Below are positions 29,019 through 37,529 of a stretch of DNA of 64,000 nucleotides, piece by piece. The stretch lies in contig NZ_JRKM01000001.1 in the NCBI RefSeq assembly GCF_000768065.1, positions 4,012,001 through 4,076,000 on the forward strand, in the 5' to 3' direction. Position 1 is the stretch's first letter, and every line of letters begins with the position of its first letter. Below the pieces are notes generated by a model. It did not search any database and was not told the DNA's origin. It worked only from the letters and a program-made list of their open reading frames with translations. Source of the stretch: Aquabacterium sp. NJ1. GTDB taxonomy: Bacteria > Pseudomonadota > Gammaproteobacteria > Burkholderiales > Burkholderiaceae_C. The translations under genes and the position numbers were made by a program.

Positions 29019-30599
29019 TCAGCCCGCTTTGTTAGCGGCCTTCTTCGTGGGCTTCTTGCGCGCCAGCTTCAGGATGTCCTTGTCCGTGGCGGTCTTGAGC
29101 ACCGCATAGCGCTCCAGTGTTTCGGCTCGGGCCTCATCGTGCATCACGATGGGCTGCGGGTAGTCGCGCCCGATCACCACGTCGTCAACGCTGGCCAGAT
29201 CGGATGGGCGAGCCAGCCAGGGCGCATGCAAGGCCCTGTCGGGCAGGGCGGCCAACTCGGGCACATAGCGGCGGATGAACTTGCCCTGTGGGTCGAACTT
29301 CTCGCTCTGGTTGATGGGGTTGAAGATGCGGAACCAGGGTTGGGCATCACAGCCGCTGGATGCGGCCCATTGCCAGCCACCGTTGTTGGCAGCCAGGTCG
29401 AAGTCGAGCAGCTTCTCGGCAAAGTAGGCTTCGCCGCGGCGCCAGTCGATCCCCAGGTCCTTGATCAGGAAGCTGGCCACTACCATGCGCAGGCGGTTGT
29501 GCATGTAGCCCGTCTGGTTGAGCTGGCGCATGGCCGCGTCCACCAGCGGGTAGCCGGTGCGGCCGTCGCACCAGGCCTGGAAATGCGCCTCCGCCTTGCT
29601 GCCGTGCGCCCATTTGATGAGGTCGTACTCGCGTTTGTAGGCGTGGCCCACCACATGCGGGTGGTGGAACAGGATCTGGTGATAGAAATCGCGCCAGATC
29701 AGCTCGGACAGCCAGGTTTGCGCGCCGGCTGAACCCGCTTTGGCGCGGTCCCAGGCCAGACCTGCCAGTTGCCGGATGGACACGGTGCCAAAACGCAGGT
29801 GGGTGGACAGGTAGCTGGGGCCCTTGATGCCGGGGAAGTCGCGGGTCTCGTCGTAGTGGTCGATGCGGTGCAGGAAGTCGTCGAGCAGGGCCTGGGCGCC
29901 GCTCATGCCGGCCGGGATCTTCAGCTCCCCCACCGGCTCGAAGCCGATGGCCTGAAGCGCGGGCACCCGTGGTGTGCCCACCGCGTGGACCTTGGCGGGT
30001 ATCGGCGCGAGGTGGCCGGCGAAGCGCTCGATGGGGTAGGGCTTGACGTAGAACGGGTCGATCTTCTTGAGCCAGGCGTTCTTGTACGGCGTGAACACGC
30101 CGTAGGGTGAGTCGTTGCCGGTCAGCACCTCGTTGCGCTCGAAGATCACGTGGTCTTTCGAGGTGAACAGGGCCGCGCCCAGGTTGCTCAGCTGGCCGCG
30201 CACATGGGCGTCCCGGGCCTGGGCGGCGGGTTCGTCATCGTGGTTCGCGTAGACGGCCTGCACGCCCAGTTGGGCCACCAGCTTGGGGATCTCGACCTTG
30301 GCAGAGCCGTGCCGCACGATCAGGCCGGTGGTGGCGCCGCTGGCGGCTGAACTGTGTAGTTGCGCCAGCGGGTGCTGCTGCCCCAGGGCCTCCAGTGCCT
30401 GGTCCAGCTCGACCAGGCTGCGCTGGATGAAATCCACCCGCCGGTCGAACCGAGGCAGCGGGTCCAGGATGTCGGTGTCGAACACGAAGGCGCACCACAC
30501 CCGGCGGGCGTTTTTCAGGGCGTGGTAAAGCGCCGCATGGTCCGTGCTGCGCAGGTCGCGTCGAAACCAGACCAGGGCAGAATCAATGACTTCGGTCAT
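29019..30599 (-). CDS. phrB: deoxyribodipyrimidine photolyase
   Basis: A 526-residue cryptochrome/photolyase. The N-terminal antenna domain opens with SALVWFRRDLRSTDHAALYHAL; the FAD domain has LIWRDFYHQILFHHP, GYPLVDAAMRQLNQTGYMHNR, VASFLIKDLGIDWRRGE, NNGGWQWAASSGCDAQPWFR and FNPINQSEKFDP. These fit a class I CPD photolyase that splits UV-induced pyrimidine dimers with blue light. It is about 50 residues longer than E. coli PhrB, partly through a Lys/Ala-rich tail (KKPTKKAANKAG). It converges on the diguanylate cyclase with an 18-base gap. Confidence 0.95.
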   Translation of the reverse strand: MTEVIDSALVWFRRDLRSTDHAALYHALKNARRVWCAFVFDTDILDPLPRFDRRVDFIQRSLVELDQALEALGQQHPLAQLHSSAASGATTGLIVRHGSAKVEIPKLVAQLGVQAVYANHDDEPAAQARDAHVRGQLSNLGAALFTSKDHVIFERNEVLTGNDSPYGVFTPYKNAWLKKIDPFYVKPYPIERFAGHLAPIPAKVHAVGTPRVPALQAIGFEPVGELKIPAGMSGAQALLDDFLHRIDHYDETRDFPGIKGPSYLSTHLRFGTVSIRQLAGLAWDRAKAGSAGAQTWLSELIWRDFYHQILFHHPHVVGHAYKREYDLIKWAHGSKAEAHFQAWCDGRTGYPLVDAAMRQLNQTGYMHNRLRMVVASFLIKDLGIDWRRGEAYFAEKLLDFDLAANNGGWQWAASSGCDAQPWFRIFNPINQSEKFDPQGKFIRRYVPELAALPDRALHAPWLARPSDLASVDDVVIGRDYPQPIVMHDEARAETLERYAVLKTATDKDILKLARKKPTKKAANKAG

Positions 30600-30706
30600 G
30601 TCTTGGGCGTTCGTTTGTCAGCAAGTGGGCTGGCGTGAGGGGGCTAAGTGGGGGAATTGGGTGAATCAGGCTGAAAGGGCTGGGCGCGGGCGTCTAAAAT
30701 TACGCC

Positions 30707-31294
30707 ATGTCTGCCGGCGCGCCCAACCCCATCAATCTGACCAACCAGTTCCTCATCGCCATGCCGGGGATGAAAGACGGCAATTTTGCCGGTACGGTGG
30801 TCTATCTGTGCGAGCACAACGACAAAGGCGCGTTGGGCCTGGTCATCAACCGGCCGATCGACATCAACCTCAAGCACCTGTTCGAGAAGGTGGACCTGAG
30901 TCTGGATCGACCCGATCTGGCCAGCCGGCCGGTGTTCTTCGGCGGCCCGGTGCAGACCGAGCGGGGTTTCGTGTTGCATGAAAGCCTGGATGCCGAGGGT
31001 GGCCACTACAACTCCACCCTGAAGGTGGCCGATGGCCTGGAGATGACCACCTCGCGCGACGTGCTGGAGGCGCTCTCCAATGGCGCCGGCCCGCGCAATG
31101 TGTTCATCACCTTGGGTTACTCGGGATGGGGCGCCGGTCAGCTGGAAGAAGAGTTGTCGCGCAACGGCTGGCTCACTGTAGACGCCAAGCCGGACATCAT
31201 CTTCAACACGCCGGTGGAGCAACGCTATGACCAGGCTTTGTCTCTGCTTGGCATCGACCGCAACTTCCTGATGGGCGAGGCTGGGCACGCATGA
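30707..31294 (+). CDS. yqgE: YqgE/AlgH family protein
   Basis: A 195-residue UPF0301 protein with FLIAMPGMKDGNFAGTVVYLCEH, GALGLVINRPIDI, GGPVQTERGFVLH and the closing YDQALSLLGID. Its function is unsettled; it is called AlgH in pseudomonads. It overlaps ruvX by four bases (ATGA) and heads the block that runs to plsC, as in many proteobacteria where yqgE, ruvX and the pyrimidine genes cluster. Confidence 0.93.
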   Translation: MSAGAPNPINLTNQFLIAMPGMKDGNFAGTVVYLCEHNDKGALGLVINRPIDINLKHLFEKVDLSLDRPDLASRPVFFGGPVQTERGFVLHESLDAEGGHYNSTLKVADGLEMTTSRDVLEALSNGAGPRNVFITLGYSGWGAGQLEEELSRNGWLTVDAKPDIIFNTPVEQRYDQALSLLGIDRNFLMGEAGHA

Positions 31295-31689
31295 GCGGGC
31301 CGACCTTGACTTACCTCGCTTTTGACTACGGTCTCAAGCGGGTGGGCGTGGCCACGGGCAACAGCCTGATGCGCCAGGCGCAGCCGCTGCGCACCATCGC
31401 GGTCGAAGGCAAACCGCGGTTCGAGCAGATCGCCCAGCTGATTGAAGAGTGGCGGCCTGACGCCCTGGTCATCGGCGTGCCGTATCACCCTGACGGCGCG
31501 GAGCACGACAATACGCTGCGTGCGCGCAAGTTCGGCGGCCAGCTGCGCGGGCGTTTTCACCTGCCTGTGCACGAGGTGGACGAGCGTTACTCCACCACCG
31601 AGGCCATCGCCAATGGCGCGCGTGACCTGGATGCGGCCTCGGCTGCCATCCTGCTGCAACAATATTTCAACGATCATCCACAGCCCTGA
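31291..31689 (+). CDS. ruvX: Holliday junction resolvase-like RuvX (YqgF)
   Basis: A 132-residue RNase H-fold protein. AFDYGLKRVGVATGN contains the first catalytic Asp, VIGVPYHPDG the second strand, and VDERYSTTEA the Glu region. It is essential in E. coli, where it acts in 16S rRNA 5' end maturation. It is coupled by ATGA overlap with yqgE and is 16 bases before pyrR. Length and motifs are standard. Confidence 0.94.
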   Translation: MSGPTLTYLAFDYGLKRVGVATGNSLMRQAQPLRTIAVEGKPRFEQIAQLIEEWRPDALVIGVPYHPDGAEHDNTLRARKFGGQLRGRFHLPVHEVDERYSTTEAIANGARDLDAASAAILLQQYFNDHPQP

Positions 31690-31705
31690 CAAGCAAGAGG
31701 CCACC

Positions 31706-32221
31706 GTGAGCGACTCCACGCCCCACACCCTGCACCTCGATGCCGAGGCGCTTTACGACAACCTGCTGGCCGGCTTGCGCCGCATCGTCACCCCTGAGAC
31801 CACCCTGGTGGGCGTCTGGTCGGGTGGTGCCTGGCTGGCCGAGCGGCTCAATGCCGACCTGGGCCTGAAGATGCCCCATGGCGTGATCTCGTCGGCGCTG
31901 CACCGCGACGACTTCAGCTCGCGCGGCATGTCCACCACCAAGGATGCGACCCATCTGCCTTTTGAAGTCGAAGGCCGCCACATCCTGCTGATCGACGACG
32001 TGCTCTACACGGGCCGCACCACGCGTGCCGTGATCAACGAGCTGTTCGATTTTGGCCGTCCGGCCAGCGTGACCCTGGCCGTGCTGGTGGACCGCGGTGG
32101 CCGCCAGCTGCCCATCGAGCCGGCCCTGTCCGCAGCCCGCATCACGCTGCCCGCCAATGAGCGCGTGTCGCTGGACCGCACCGAAGACGGCCGCTTCCAA
32201 TTCCATTTCGAGAGGGTTTGA
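31706..32221 (+). CDS. pyrR: PyrR: uracil phosphoribosyltransferase / pyr operon regulator
   Basis: A 171-residue PRTase-fold protein. The PRPP-binding loop [21 protein letters not shown] is typical of PyrR, as are [12 protein letters not shown] and [16 protein letters not shown]. In firmicutes PyrR binds pyr mRNA to attenuate transcription; in betaproteobacteria the RNA-binding role is less certain. GTG at 31706, preceded by AAGAGG, is the chosen start; the frame is open much further upstream but overlaps ruvX. Its TGA shares a base with the pyrB ATG. I saw no clear PyrR attenuator in the 16-base gap before it. Confidence 0.92.
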   Translation: MSDSTPHTLHLDAEALYDNLLAGLRRIVTPETTLVGVWSGGAWLAERLNADLGLKMPHGVISSALHRDDFSSRGMSTTKDATHLPFEVEGRHILLIDDVLYTGRTTRAVINELFDFGRPASVTLAVLVDRGGRQLPIEPALSAARITLPANERVSLDRTEDGRFQFHFERV

Positions 32222-33180
32222 TGCTCAAGACCAACCCACAGCTCAACAAGCATGGCGAGCTGATCCACCTGCTGTCCACCGAAGGACTGCCCAAGCCCAT
32301 CATTCACCAGATCCTGGACACGGCCGAGCAGTTCCTGAGCGTCAATGACCGCGAAGTCAAGAAGGTGCCCTTGCTGCGCGGCAAGAGCGTCTTCAACCTG
32401 TTCTTCGAGAACAGCACCCGCACCCGCACCACCTTCGAGATCGCGGCCAAGCGCCTGAGCGCCGACGTGATCAACCTCGATATCGCGCGTTCGTCGGCCT
32501 CCAAGGGCGAGAGCCTGCTGGACACCATCGCCAACCTGAGCGCGATGCAGGCCGACATGTTCATCGTGCGCCACTCCGAATCCGGCGCGCCCTACCTGAT
32601 CGCGCAGCACGTGGCACCGCATGTGCACGTGGTCAATGCCGGCGACGGCCGCCACGCGCACCCCACGCAGGCCTTGCTGGACATGTACACGATCCGGCAC
32701 TACAAGAAGGACTTCAGCAACCTGACCGTGGCCATCGTGGGCGACATCGTGCACTCGCGCGTGGCCCGCTCCAACATCCATGCCTTGACGACGCTGGGCG
32801 TGCCGGAAGTGCGTGTGGTCGGCCCGCGCACCCTCGTGCCCGGCGACCTGCGCGAGATGGGCGTGCGCGTGTGCCATGACATGGCCGAAGGCATCCGTGG
32901 TGCCGACGTCGTCATCATGCTGCGCCTGCAGAACGAGCGCATGAGCGGCGGCATGCTGCCCAGCGCCGGCGAGTTCTTCAAGGAATTCGGCCTGACCGAA
33001 TCCAAGCTGGCCCTGGCCAAGCCCGACGCCATCGTCATGCACCCGGGTCCCATCAACCGTGGCGTGGAGATCGACTCCGCCGTGGCCGATGGCAAGCAGA
33101 GCGTGATCCTGCCCCAGGTGACCTTCGGGATCGCGGTTCGCATGGCCGTCATGTCCATCATCGCTGGCAACGAGGCTTGA
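32221..33180 (+). CDS. pyrB: aspartate carbamoyltransferase catalytic chain
   Basis: A 319-residue ATCase. The carbamoyl-phosphate loop [18 protein letters not shown] is intact, as are [46 protein letters not shown] and [13 protein letters not shown]. It condenses carbamoyl phosphate with aspartate in pyrimidine synthesis. There is no pyrI; the following dihydroorotase-like protein is probably its structural partner. The ATG overlaps the pyrR stop as TGATG. Confidence 0.96.
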   Translation: MLKTNPQLNKHGELIHLLSTEGLPKPIIHQILDTAEQFLSVNDREVKKVPLLRGKSVFNLFFENSTRTRTTFEIAAKRLSADVINLDIARSSASKGESLLDTIANLSAMQADMFIVRHSESGAPYLIAQHVAPHVHVVNAGDGRHAHPTQALLDMYTIRHYKKDFSNLTVAIVGDIVHSRVARSNIHALTTLGVPEVRVVGPRTLVPGDLREMGVRVCHDMAEGIRGADVVIMLRLQNERMSGGMLPSAGEFFKEFGLTESKLALAKPDAIVMHPGPINRGVEIDSAVADGKQSVILPQVTFGIAVRMAVMSIIAGNEA

Positions 33181-33187
33181 GCTGTCT

Positions 33188-34531
33188 ATGAAAATCCTCA
33201 TCAAGAACGGCCGCCTGGTCGACCCTGCTTCCGGCCTGGACCAGATCGGTGACCTCGCCATCACCTCGGGCCGCATCAGCGCCATTGGCACCGCCAGCGC
33301 CGACTTCGCCGCTGACCGCGTCATCGACGCCACGGGCATGATCGTGGCCCCCGGCCTGGTGGACCTGGCCGCGCGCCTCAAAGAGCCCGGCCACGAGCAC
33401 GAAGGCATGCTGGAGTCCGAGCTGGCCGCCGCCGCCGCCGGTGGCGTGACCAGCGTGGTCTGCCTGCCCGACACCGACCCCACGCTGGACGAGCCCGGCC
33501 TGGTCGAGATGCTCAAGCTGCGTGCCCGCAAGCTCAGCCGCTGCCGCCTGTTCCCGCTGGGCGCGCTCACGCGTGGCCTCAAGGGCGAAACGCTCACCGA
33601 GATGGCCGAGCTGCATGAGGCCGGCTGTGTGGGCTACTCGCAAGCCGAAGTGCCCATCAAGGACACGCAGGTGCTGCAACGTGCCCTGCAATACGCAGGC
33701 ACCTTTGGCTACACCGTCTGGCTGCGCCCGCAAGATGCCTGGCTGGGCAAGGGCGTGGCTGCCAGCGGCCCGGTGGCCACGCGCCTGGGCTTGTCCGGCG
33801 TGCCGGTCAGCGCCGAGACGATCGCGCTGGGCACCATCATCGAACTGGTGAAGGCCACCGGCGCGCGCGTGCACATCTGCCGCCTCTCCAGTGCCCAAGG
33901 TGTCGAGCTGATCCGCCAGGCCAAGGCCCAGGGCCTGCCCATCACCGCGGACGTGAGCATCAACTCCCTGTTGCTCACCGATGTCGACATCGGCTACTTC
34001 AACCCCGCCATGCGCGTGACGCCCCCGCTGCGCCAGGGCCGTGACCGCGACGCCCTGCAAGCCGGCCTGCTGGACGGCACGCTTGACGCGCTGGTGTCCG
34101 ACCACACCCCGGTCGACGAAGACAACAAGACCTTGCCTTTTGGCGAGGCTGAACCCGGCGCCACCGGCCTGGAGCTCTTGCTCAGCCTGGCCTTGAAGTG
34201 GTCGGGCGCCGATCAAAGCGACAAGCCCGATGCCGCCAAGCTGCGTCGCGCGCTGTCTGTGGTCACCCAAGGGCCGGTCAAGGTGCTGGGCGAGGCCCTG
34301 GGCTCCTTGTCTTCCAGCGCCGGCCGCCTGGTGGCCGGCGGTGTGGCCGACGTGGTGGTGTTCGACCTGGCCGCGCGCTGGGTGGTTGAGCCATCAGCTT
34401 TGGTCAGTCAGGGCAAGCACACGCCCTTTGCTTTCAGCTCGACCGGTTTCGAGCTGGCGGGACGGGTGCAACTCACGCTGGTGGCTGGTCAGGTCGCGCA
34501 CGAGGCTGAAAACCGACGCGTGACGGCATGA
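33188..34531 (+). CDS. dihydroorotase-like protein lacking catalytic His (PyrC'/PyrX type)
   Basis: A 447-residue amidohydrolase-fold protein clearly related to dihydroorotase, but the zinc-binding HxH of PGLxDxHVHxREPG is replaced: PGLVDLAARLKEPG. A later metal His is also lost (VHICRLSS in place of HIxHxS), and DHAPH has become DHTPV. Such PyrC' proteins in Pseudomonas are non-catalytic subunits that complete the ATCase dodecamer, which fits the position 7 bases behind pyrB. I infer a structural role; a working dihydroorotase should be encoded elsewhere. The stop overlaps plsC by four bases. Confidence 0.88.
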   Translation: MKILIKNGRLVDPASGLDQIGDLAITSGRISAIGTASADFAADRVIDATGMIVAPGLVDLAARLKEPGHEHEGMLESELAAAAAGGVTSVVCLPDTDPTLDEPGLVEMLKLRARKLSRCRLFPLGALTRGLKGETLTEMAELHEAGCVGYSQAEVPIKDTQVLQRALQYAGTFGYTVWLRPQDAWLGKGVAASGPVATRLGLSGVPVSAETIALGTIIELVKATGARVHICRLSSAQGVELIRQAKAQGLPITADVSINSLLLTDVDIGYFNPAMRVTPPLRQGRDRDALQAGLLDGTLDALVSDHTPVDEDNKTLPFGEAEPGATGLELLLSLALKWSGADQSDKPDAAKLRRALSVVTQGPVKVLGEALGSLSSSAGRLVAGGVADVVVFDLAARWVVEPSALVSQGKHTPFAFSSTGFELAGRVQLTLVAGQVAHEAENRRVTA

Positions 34532-35337
34532 GTGCCACCCTGGGCAGCCCGCAACAAGGCCAACAACCCGGGCCCGCTGGCCCGTTGCAGTTGGTCCAAG
34601 CCATTCCACGGGCCGCATGGCGCCTGTCTCGGGTCTTGCTCCACCTGTTGATCGGCTATGCGCGCTCGTATCTGGTCTGGCCCAAGCTGGACGAGCAAGG
34701 TTGGCACGACGAAACGGCCCGCTGGTCCGGCAAGTTGCTCACCATCCTGGGCATCGAGCTGACGGTGCAAGGGCAGGCGCGGCCTGGTGCCAAGCTGGTG
34801 GTGTCCAATCACATCTCCTGGCTGGACATCGTGTCCATCAACGCCGTGGTGCCCTCGCGCTTCGTGTCCAAGGCCGAGGTCGGGCAGTGGCCCCTGGTGG
34901 GGCGCCTGGTGACGGCGGCGGGCACCCTCTACCTCGTTCGGGAGCGGCGCCGGGACGCCATGCGCGTGCTGGGCTTGATGTCCAAGGCCATGCGCGAGGG
35001 CCACACCGTAGCCGTTTTCCCGGAAGGCACTACCGGTGACGGCCACGGCGTGATGCACTTCCACGCGAATTTATTACAGGCCGCCATCGACGCCCCGGCG
35101 CCTGTGCAGCCCGTGGTGTTGCGTTATAGCGACCCGGCGCACGCCGTGAGCCCCATCGCCGCCTACGTGGGCGACACCACCTTGATGCAATCCCTGTGGT
35201 GGATCGTCACTGCGAAAGGGTTGCAAGTGCACGCTCACATCCTGCCTCTACAGGCGGCGGCACATGCTGACAGGCGGGCACTGGCCGACCAGTTGCAAAC
35301 GCAAATCTCTGACTGCCTGCATTTGCAGAATCACTAA
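34528..35337 (+). CDS. plsC: 1-acyl-sn-glycerol-3-phosphate acyltransferase
   Basis: A 269-residue membrane-associated acyltransferase with the catalytic HX4D motif NHISWLD, the binding motif FVSKAEVGQWPLVG and FPEGTTGDG. It makes phosphatidic acid from lysophosphatidic acid in phospholipid synthesis. One hydrophobic helix lies near residues 30-55. It begins with an ATGA overlap on the pyrC' gene and is the last gene of the yqgE-plsC run; the hairpin at 35331-35352 overlaps its stop codon. Confidence 0.92.
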   Translation: MSATLGSPQQGQQPGPAGPLQLVQAIPRAAWRLSRVLLHLLIGYARSYLVWPKLDEQGWHDETARWSGKLLTILGIELTVQGQARPGAKLVVSNHISWLDIVSINAVVPSRFVSKAEVGQWPLVGRLVTAAGTLYLVRERRRDAMRVLGLMSKAMREGHTVAVFPEGTTGDGHGVMHFHANLLQAAIDAPAPVQPVVLRYSDPAHAVSPIAAYVGDTTLMQSLWWIVTAKGLQVHAHILPLQAAAHADRRALADQLQTQISDCLHLQNH

Positions 35338-35352
35338 TTCGTGCATTAGTGA
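35331..35352. terminator. hairpin over the plsC stop codon
   Basis: TCACTAAT, 6 bases, ATTAGTGA: a perfect 8-bp inverted repeat that includes the TAA of plsC. An A run rather than a T run follows on the plus strand, so it is not a standard intrinsic terminator. It could be an mRNA end-stabilising hairpin or a protein site. The remaining 184 bases before the porin gene show nothing firm. Confidence 0.3.
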
Positions 35353-35536
35353 AAAAATGCACGTTGCGATACACCTTATTCAGGGGATTGGTGTCAAGTG
35401 GTAACTCTACTCTGACGACAACCGCAAAGCCCTTAGGCAAAGTGGTGGCGCATTCGGACACAACACCGACTTCCAAAAAGTACCAGGTGTTCAGGCCGAT
35501 TCGGCGTCCCGTCAACCCTGTTGAGGAGTCCCTCCA

Positions 35537-36964
35537 ATGTCAGAGAAAAAACTTCGGCGCCTCCCCCTGGCGGCCGCAGCCTTGGTCACTTGCATGAGTG
35601 CCCAGGCTGATTACCAGTCGCCTGACGGCAACTTCCGGCTTTCTGGGTTTGGTACGCTGGGTGCCGTGCATTCCAGTACCAACGATGTGTATGTGAACTA
35701 TCCTGGCCAGGGTGGCGGTGCAGGCACAACTCCCAGCACCACCCCAGACAGCAAGTTGGCGCTTCAGGGGACATACAAATTCACCCCAACTATTTCCGCC
35801 ACTTCGCAAGTCATGCTTCGGTATACGGCGGACAGTGAATACTATCCGAGTGTGGATTGGGCATTTGCCAAGTGGCAAGCTATGCCAGCCCTATCATTCC
35901 GGGCTGGGCGCATGGGCGCCCCATTCTTCATGGTTTCGGATTTCCGAAACGTGGGTTATGCGAATATTCCCATCAGACCCCCTCTGGATGTGTATGGGTT
36001 GGTGCCAACAGATCAATTTGAAGGCGCTGATGCAACCTATCAATATAATCTAGGATCTACCACCTTCAACTTCAATTTGTGGGGTGGTGAATCCATTGCT
36101 GACTATCGTTCCGCGATCAATAAGGGTGCAACGGCCCTGCCTCCTTCCACATTTGAGTTGAAGAAGCAACATGGCATCAATATCAGTGCGGAAATGGACA
36201 ATGGCTTAACGTTGCGAGCTGGTTATTCCAAGGCGAAGTTCAATCTGTCGTCGACGTCGATCTCGAGTCTCTACAGCGCCGCGACCTGCTTGGGTGCCGC
36301 GGCACAATTTGGTGTCAATACGTGCCCCCTATACTCTTCCTATGGTTTGACTAACACCGCGGGCATGCAAACTGCGGCGGCAGGCATGGCGGCACAGACC
36401 ATTGCCTCGACGGATGTGCTTGCCACCAATGGGAAGAATATCTCCTTCGTGGATTTTGGTTTTACATACGATCAGGATGCCTGGGTGGTGTCTGGTGAAT
36501 ATACCAAGCGGCGTAGCAGTGGTTTTATTGCCGATACGACTGCCTGGTATGGTTTGGTCGGCTACCGCGTGGCGAAGTTCACGCCATATGTCGGACTGTC
36601 GAAAATCAGCGTGAACAGCGCTAATATTGCCCCAGGAAGCGTCACGCCGGGATCAGTTGCAGTGGTTGACGTGAACACAGGTACGTTCAATGCTGTGTCC
36701 CAGGGCATTGCTGCCAATATCAACAGTAGCGTGCAGAGCTTGATGGATGTTCAAAAGCTTTCTCAACGCACTATCACCCTGGGTACCCGTTGGGACATTT
36801 CCTCCAGCCTGGCGCTGAAATTCCAGTGGGATCAAATCCACAAACCTGCCGATTCCTGGGGTATGTTCTTCACGAAGGATCCCAGTACGACGCAGGCTCA
36901 ATCCTTCCTCACTAGCCGTCGCAAGGTCAACGTGTTGTCCGCGTCGATGGACTTTGTGTTCTGA
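35537..36964 (+). CDS. outer-membrane porin-like beta-barrel protein
   Basis: 475 residues with an N-terminal signal peptide (LPLAAAALVTCMSAQA, cut before DYQS), then alternating strands rich in Gly, Thr, Tyr and Ser, and a terminal aromatic strand ending SMDFVF, as outer-membrane barrels need for BAM recognition. FRLSGFGTLGAVHSS at the start resembles phosphate- or dicarboxylate-type porins. The cargo is unknown; the next gene suggests phosphate or an oxyanion. Base composition is visibly more AT-rich than the neighbours (AAT, TTT, TAT and GGT codons are frequent), hinting at relaxed selection or transfer. GTTGAGGAG lies before the ATG. Confidence 0.75.
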   Translation: MSEKKLRRLPLAAAALVTCMSAQADYQSPDGNFRLSGFGTLGAVHSSTNDVYVNYPGQGGGAGTTPSTTPDSKLALQGTYKFTPTISATSQVMLRYTADSEYYPSVDWAFAKWQAMPALSFRAGRMGAPFFMVSDFRNVGYANIPIRPPLDVYGLVPTDQFEGADATYQYNLGSTTFNFNLWGGESIADYRSAINKGATALPPSTFELKKQHGINISAEMDNGLTLRAGYSKAKFNLSSTSISSLYSAATCLGAAAQFGVNTCPLYSSYGLTNTAGMQTAAAGMAAQTIASTDVLATNGKNISFVDFGFTYDQDAWVVSGEYTKRRSSGFIADTTAWYGLVGYRVAKFTPYVGLSKISVNSANIAPGSVTPGSVAVVDVNTGTFNAVSQGIAANINSSVQSLMDVQKLSQRTITLGTRWDISSSLALKFQWDQIHKPADSWGMFFTKDPSTTQAQSFLTSRRKVNVLSASMDFVF

Positions 36965-36981
36965 GCGGAAGGGAGCATCAC

Positions 36982-37413
36982 ATGAAACTCAAGCACACCC
37001 TTCAAGCCTTCGCCACAGTTGCACTCCTGACCCTGGCCCAAGCCGCCAGCGCCCAGGTCGCTGTGATCGTCAACCACAAGAGCCCGCTGGCGTCCATGAC
37101 GCCTGAACAGGCAGCCGCCATTTTCCTGGGCAAGACTTCGACATTGCCTTCAGGTCAGACTGCCGTTCCGGCCGATCTGCCTGAGTCCGACAAGGCGCGC
37201 GAAATCTTCTACAGCAAGGCCGCTGGCAAGTCGCCTGCGCAGGTGAAAGCCACCTGGGCCCGTCTGACCTTCTCGGGTAAGGCCACGCCGCCCAAGGAAG
37301 TGCCGACAGCCGCTGATGTGAAGAAGCACGTGGCAGCCAACCCGGATGCCATTGGCTACATCGAAAAGTCCGCAGTGGATAGCACGGTCAAAGTTGTCCT
37401 GACCGTGGAATAA
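36982..37413 (+). CDS. short PstS-like periplasmic binding protein
   Basis: A 143-residue secreted protein: a signal peptide (LKHTLQAFATVALLTLAQAASA, first 24 residues), then a single PBP-like domain (VAVIVNHKSPLASMTPEQAAAIFLGK, FYSKAAGKSPAQVKATWARLTFSGK, NPDAIGYIEKSAVDSTVKVVLTV). It corresponds to about one lobe of a phosphate-binding protein and is far shorter than PstS, so it cannot close over ligand in the usual two-lobe way. It is paired with the porin gene after a 17-base gap and followed by a strong terminator, forming a two-gene unit. Function unknown. Confidence 0.8.
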   Translation: MKLKHTLQAFATVALLTLAQAASAQVAVIVNHKSPLASMTPEQAAAIFLGKTSTLPSGQTAVPADLPESDKAREIFYSKAAGKSPAQVKATWARLTFSGKATPPKEVPTAADVKKHVAANPDAIGYIEKSAVDSTVKVVLTVE

Positions 37414-37425
37414 GTCGCTCCGGGC

Positions 37426-37468
37426 AAGGGTTGTCACGCGATCACTCGCGTGGCAACCCTTTATTGTT
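37426..37468 (+). terminator. rho-independent terminator
   Basis: A 15-bp stem (AAGGGTTGTCACGCG with its complement, one G-T pair) closes on a 6-base loop and is followed by TATTGTTT. It ends the porin and PstS-like unit. Confidence 0.85.
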
Positions 37469-37529
37469 TCCGGACCAAGACAATATTTCGGGGGCCTCTA
37501 CAATCACGCGTCCCGTTGAAAGGTCCCTG

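Noticed and set aside
35477-35503. AAAA-N15-GCCGATTC before the porin gene, similar to the FliA-like sites
   Set aside because: Both halves are only partial matches and a porin is not an expected FliA target; kept out of the promoter set.
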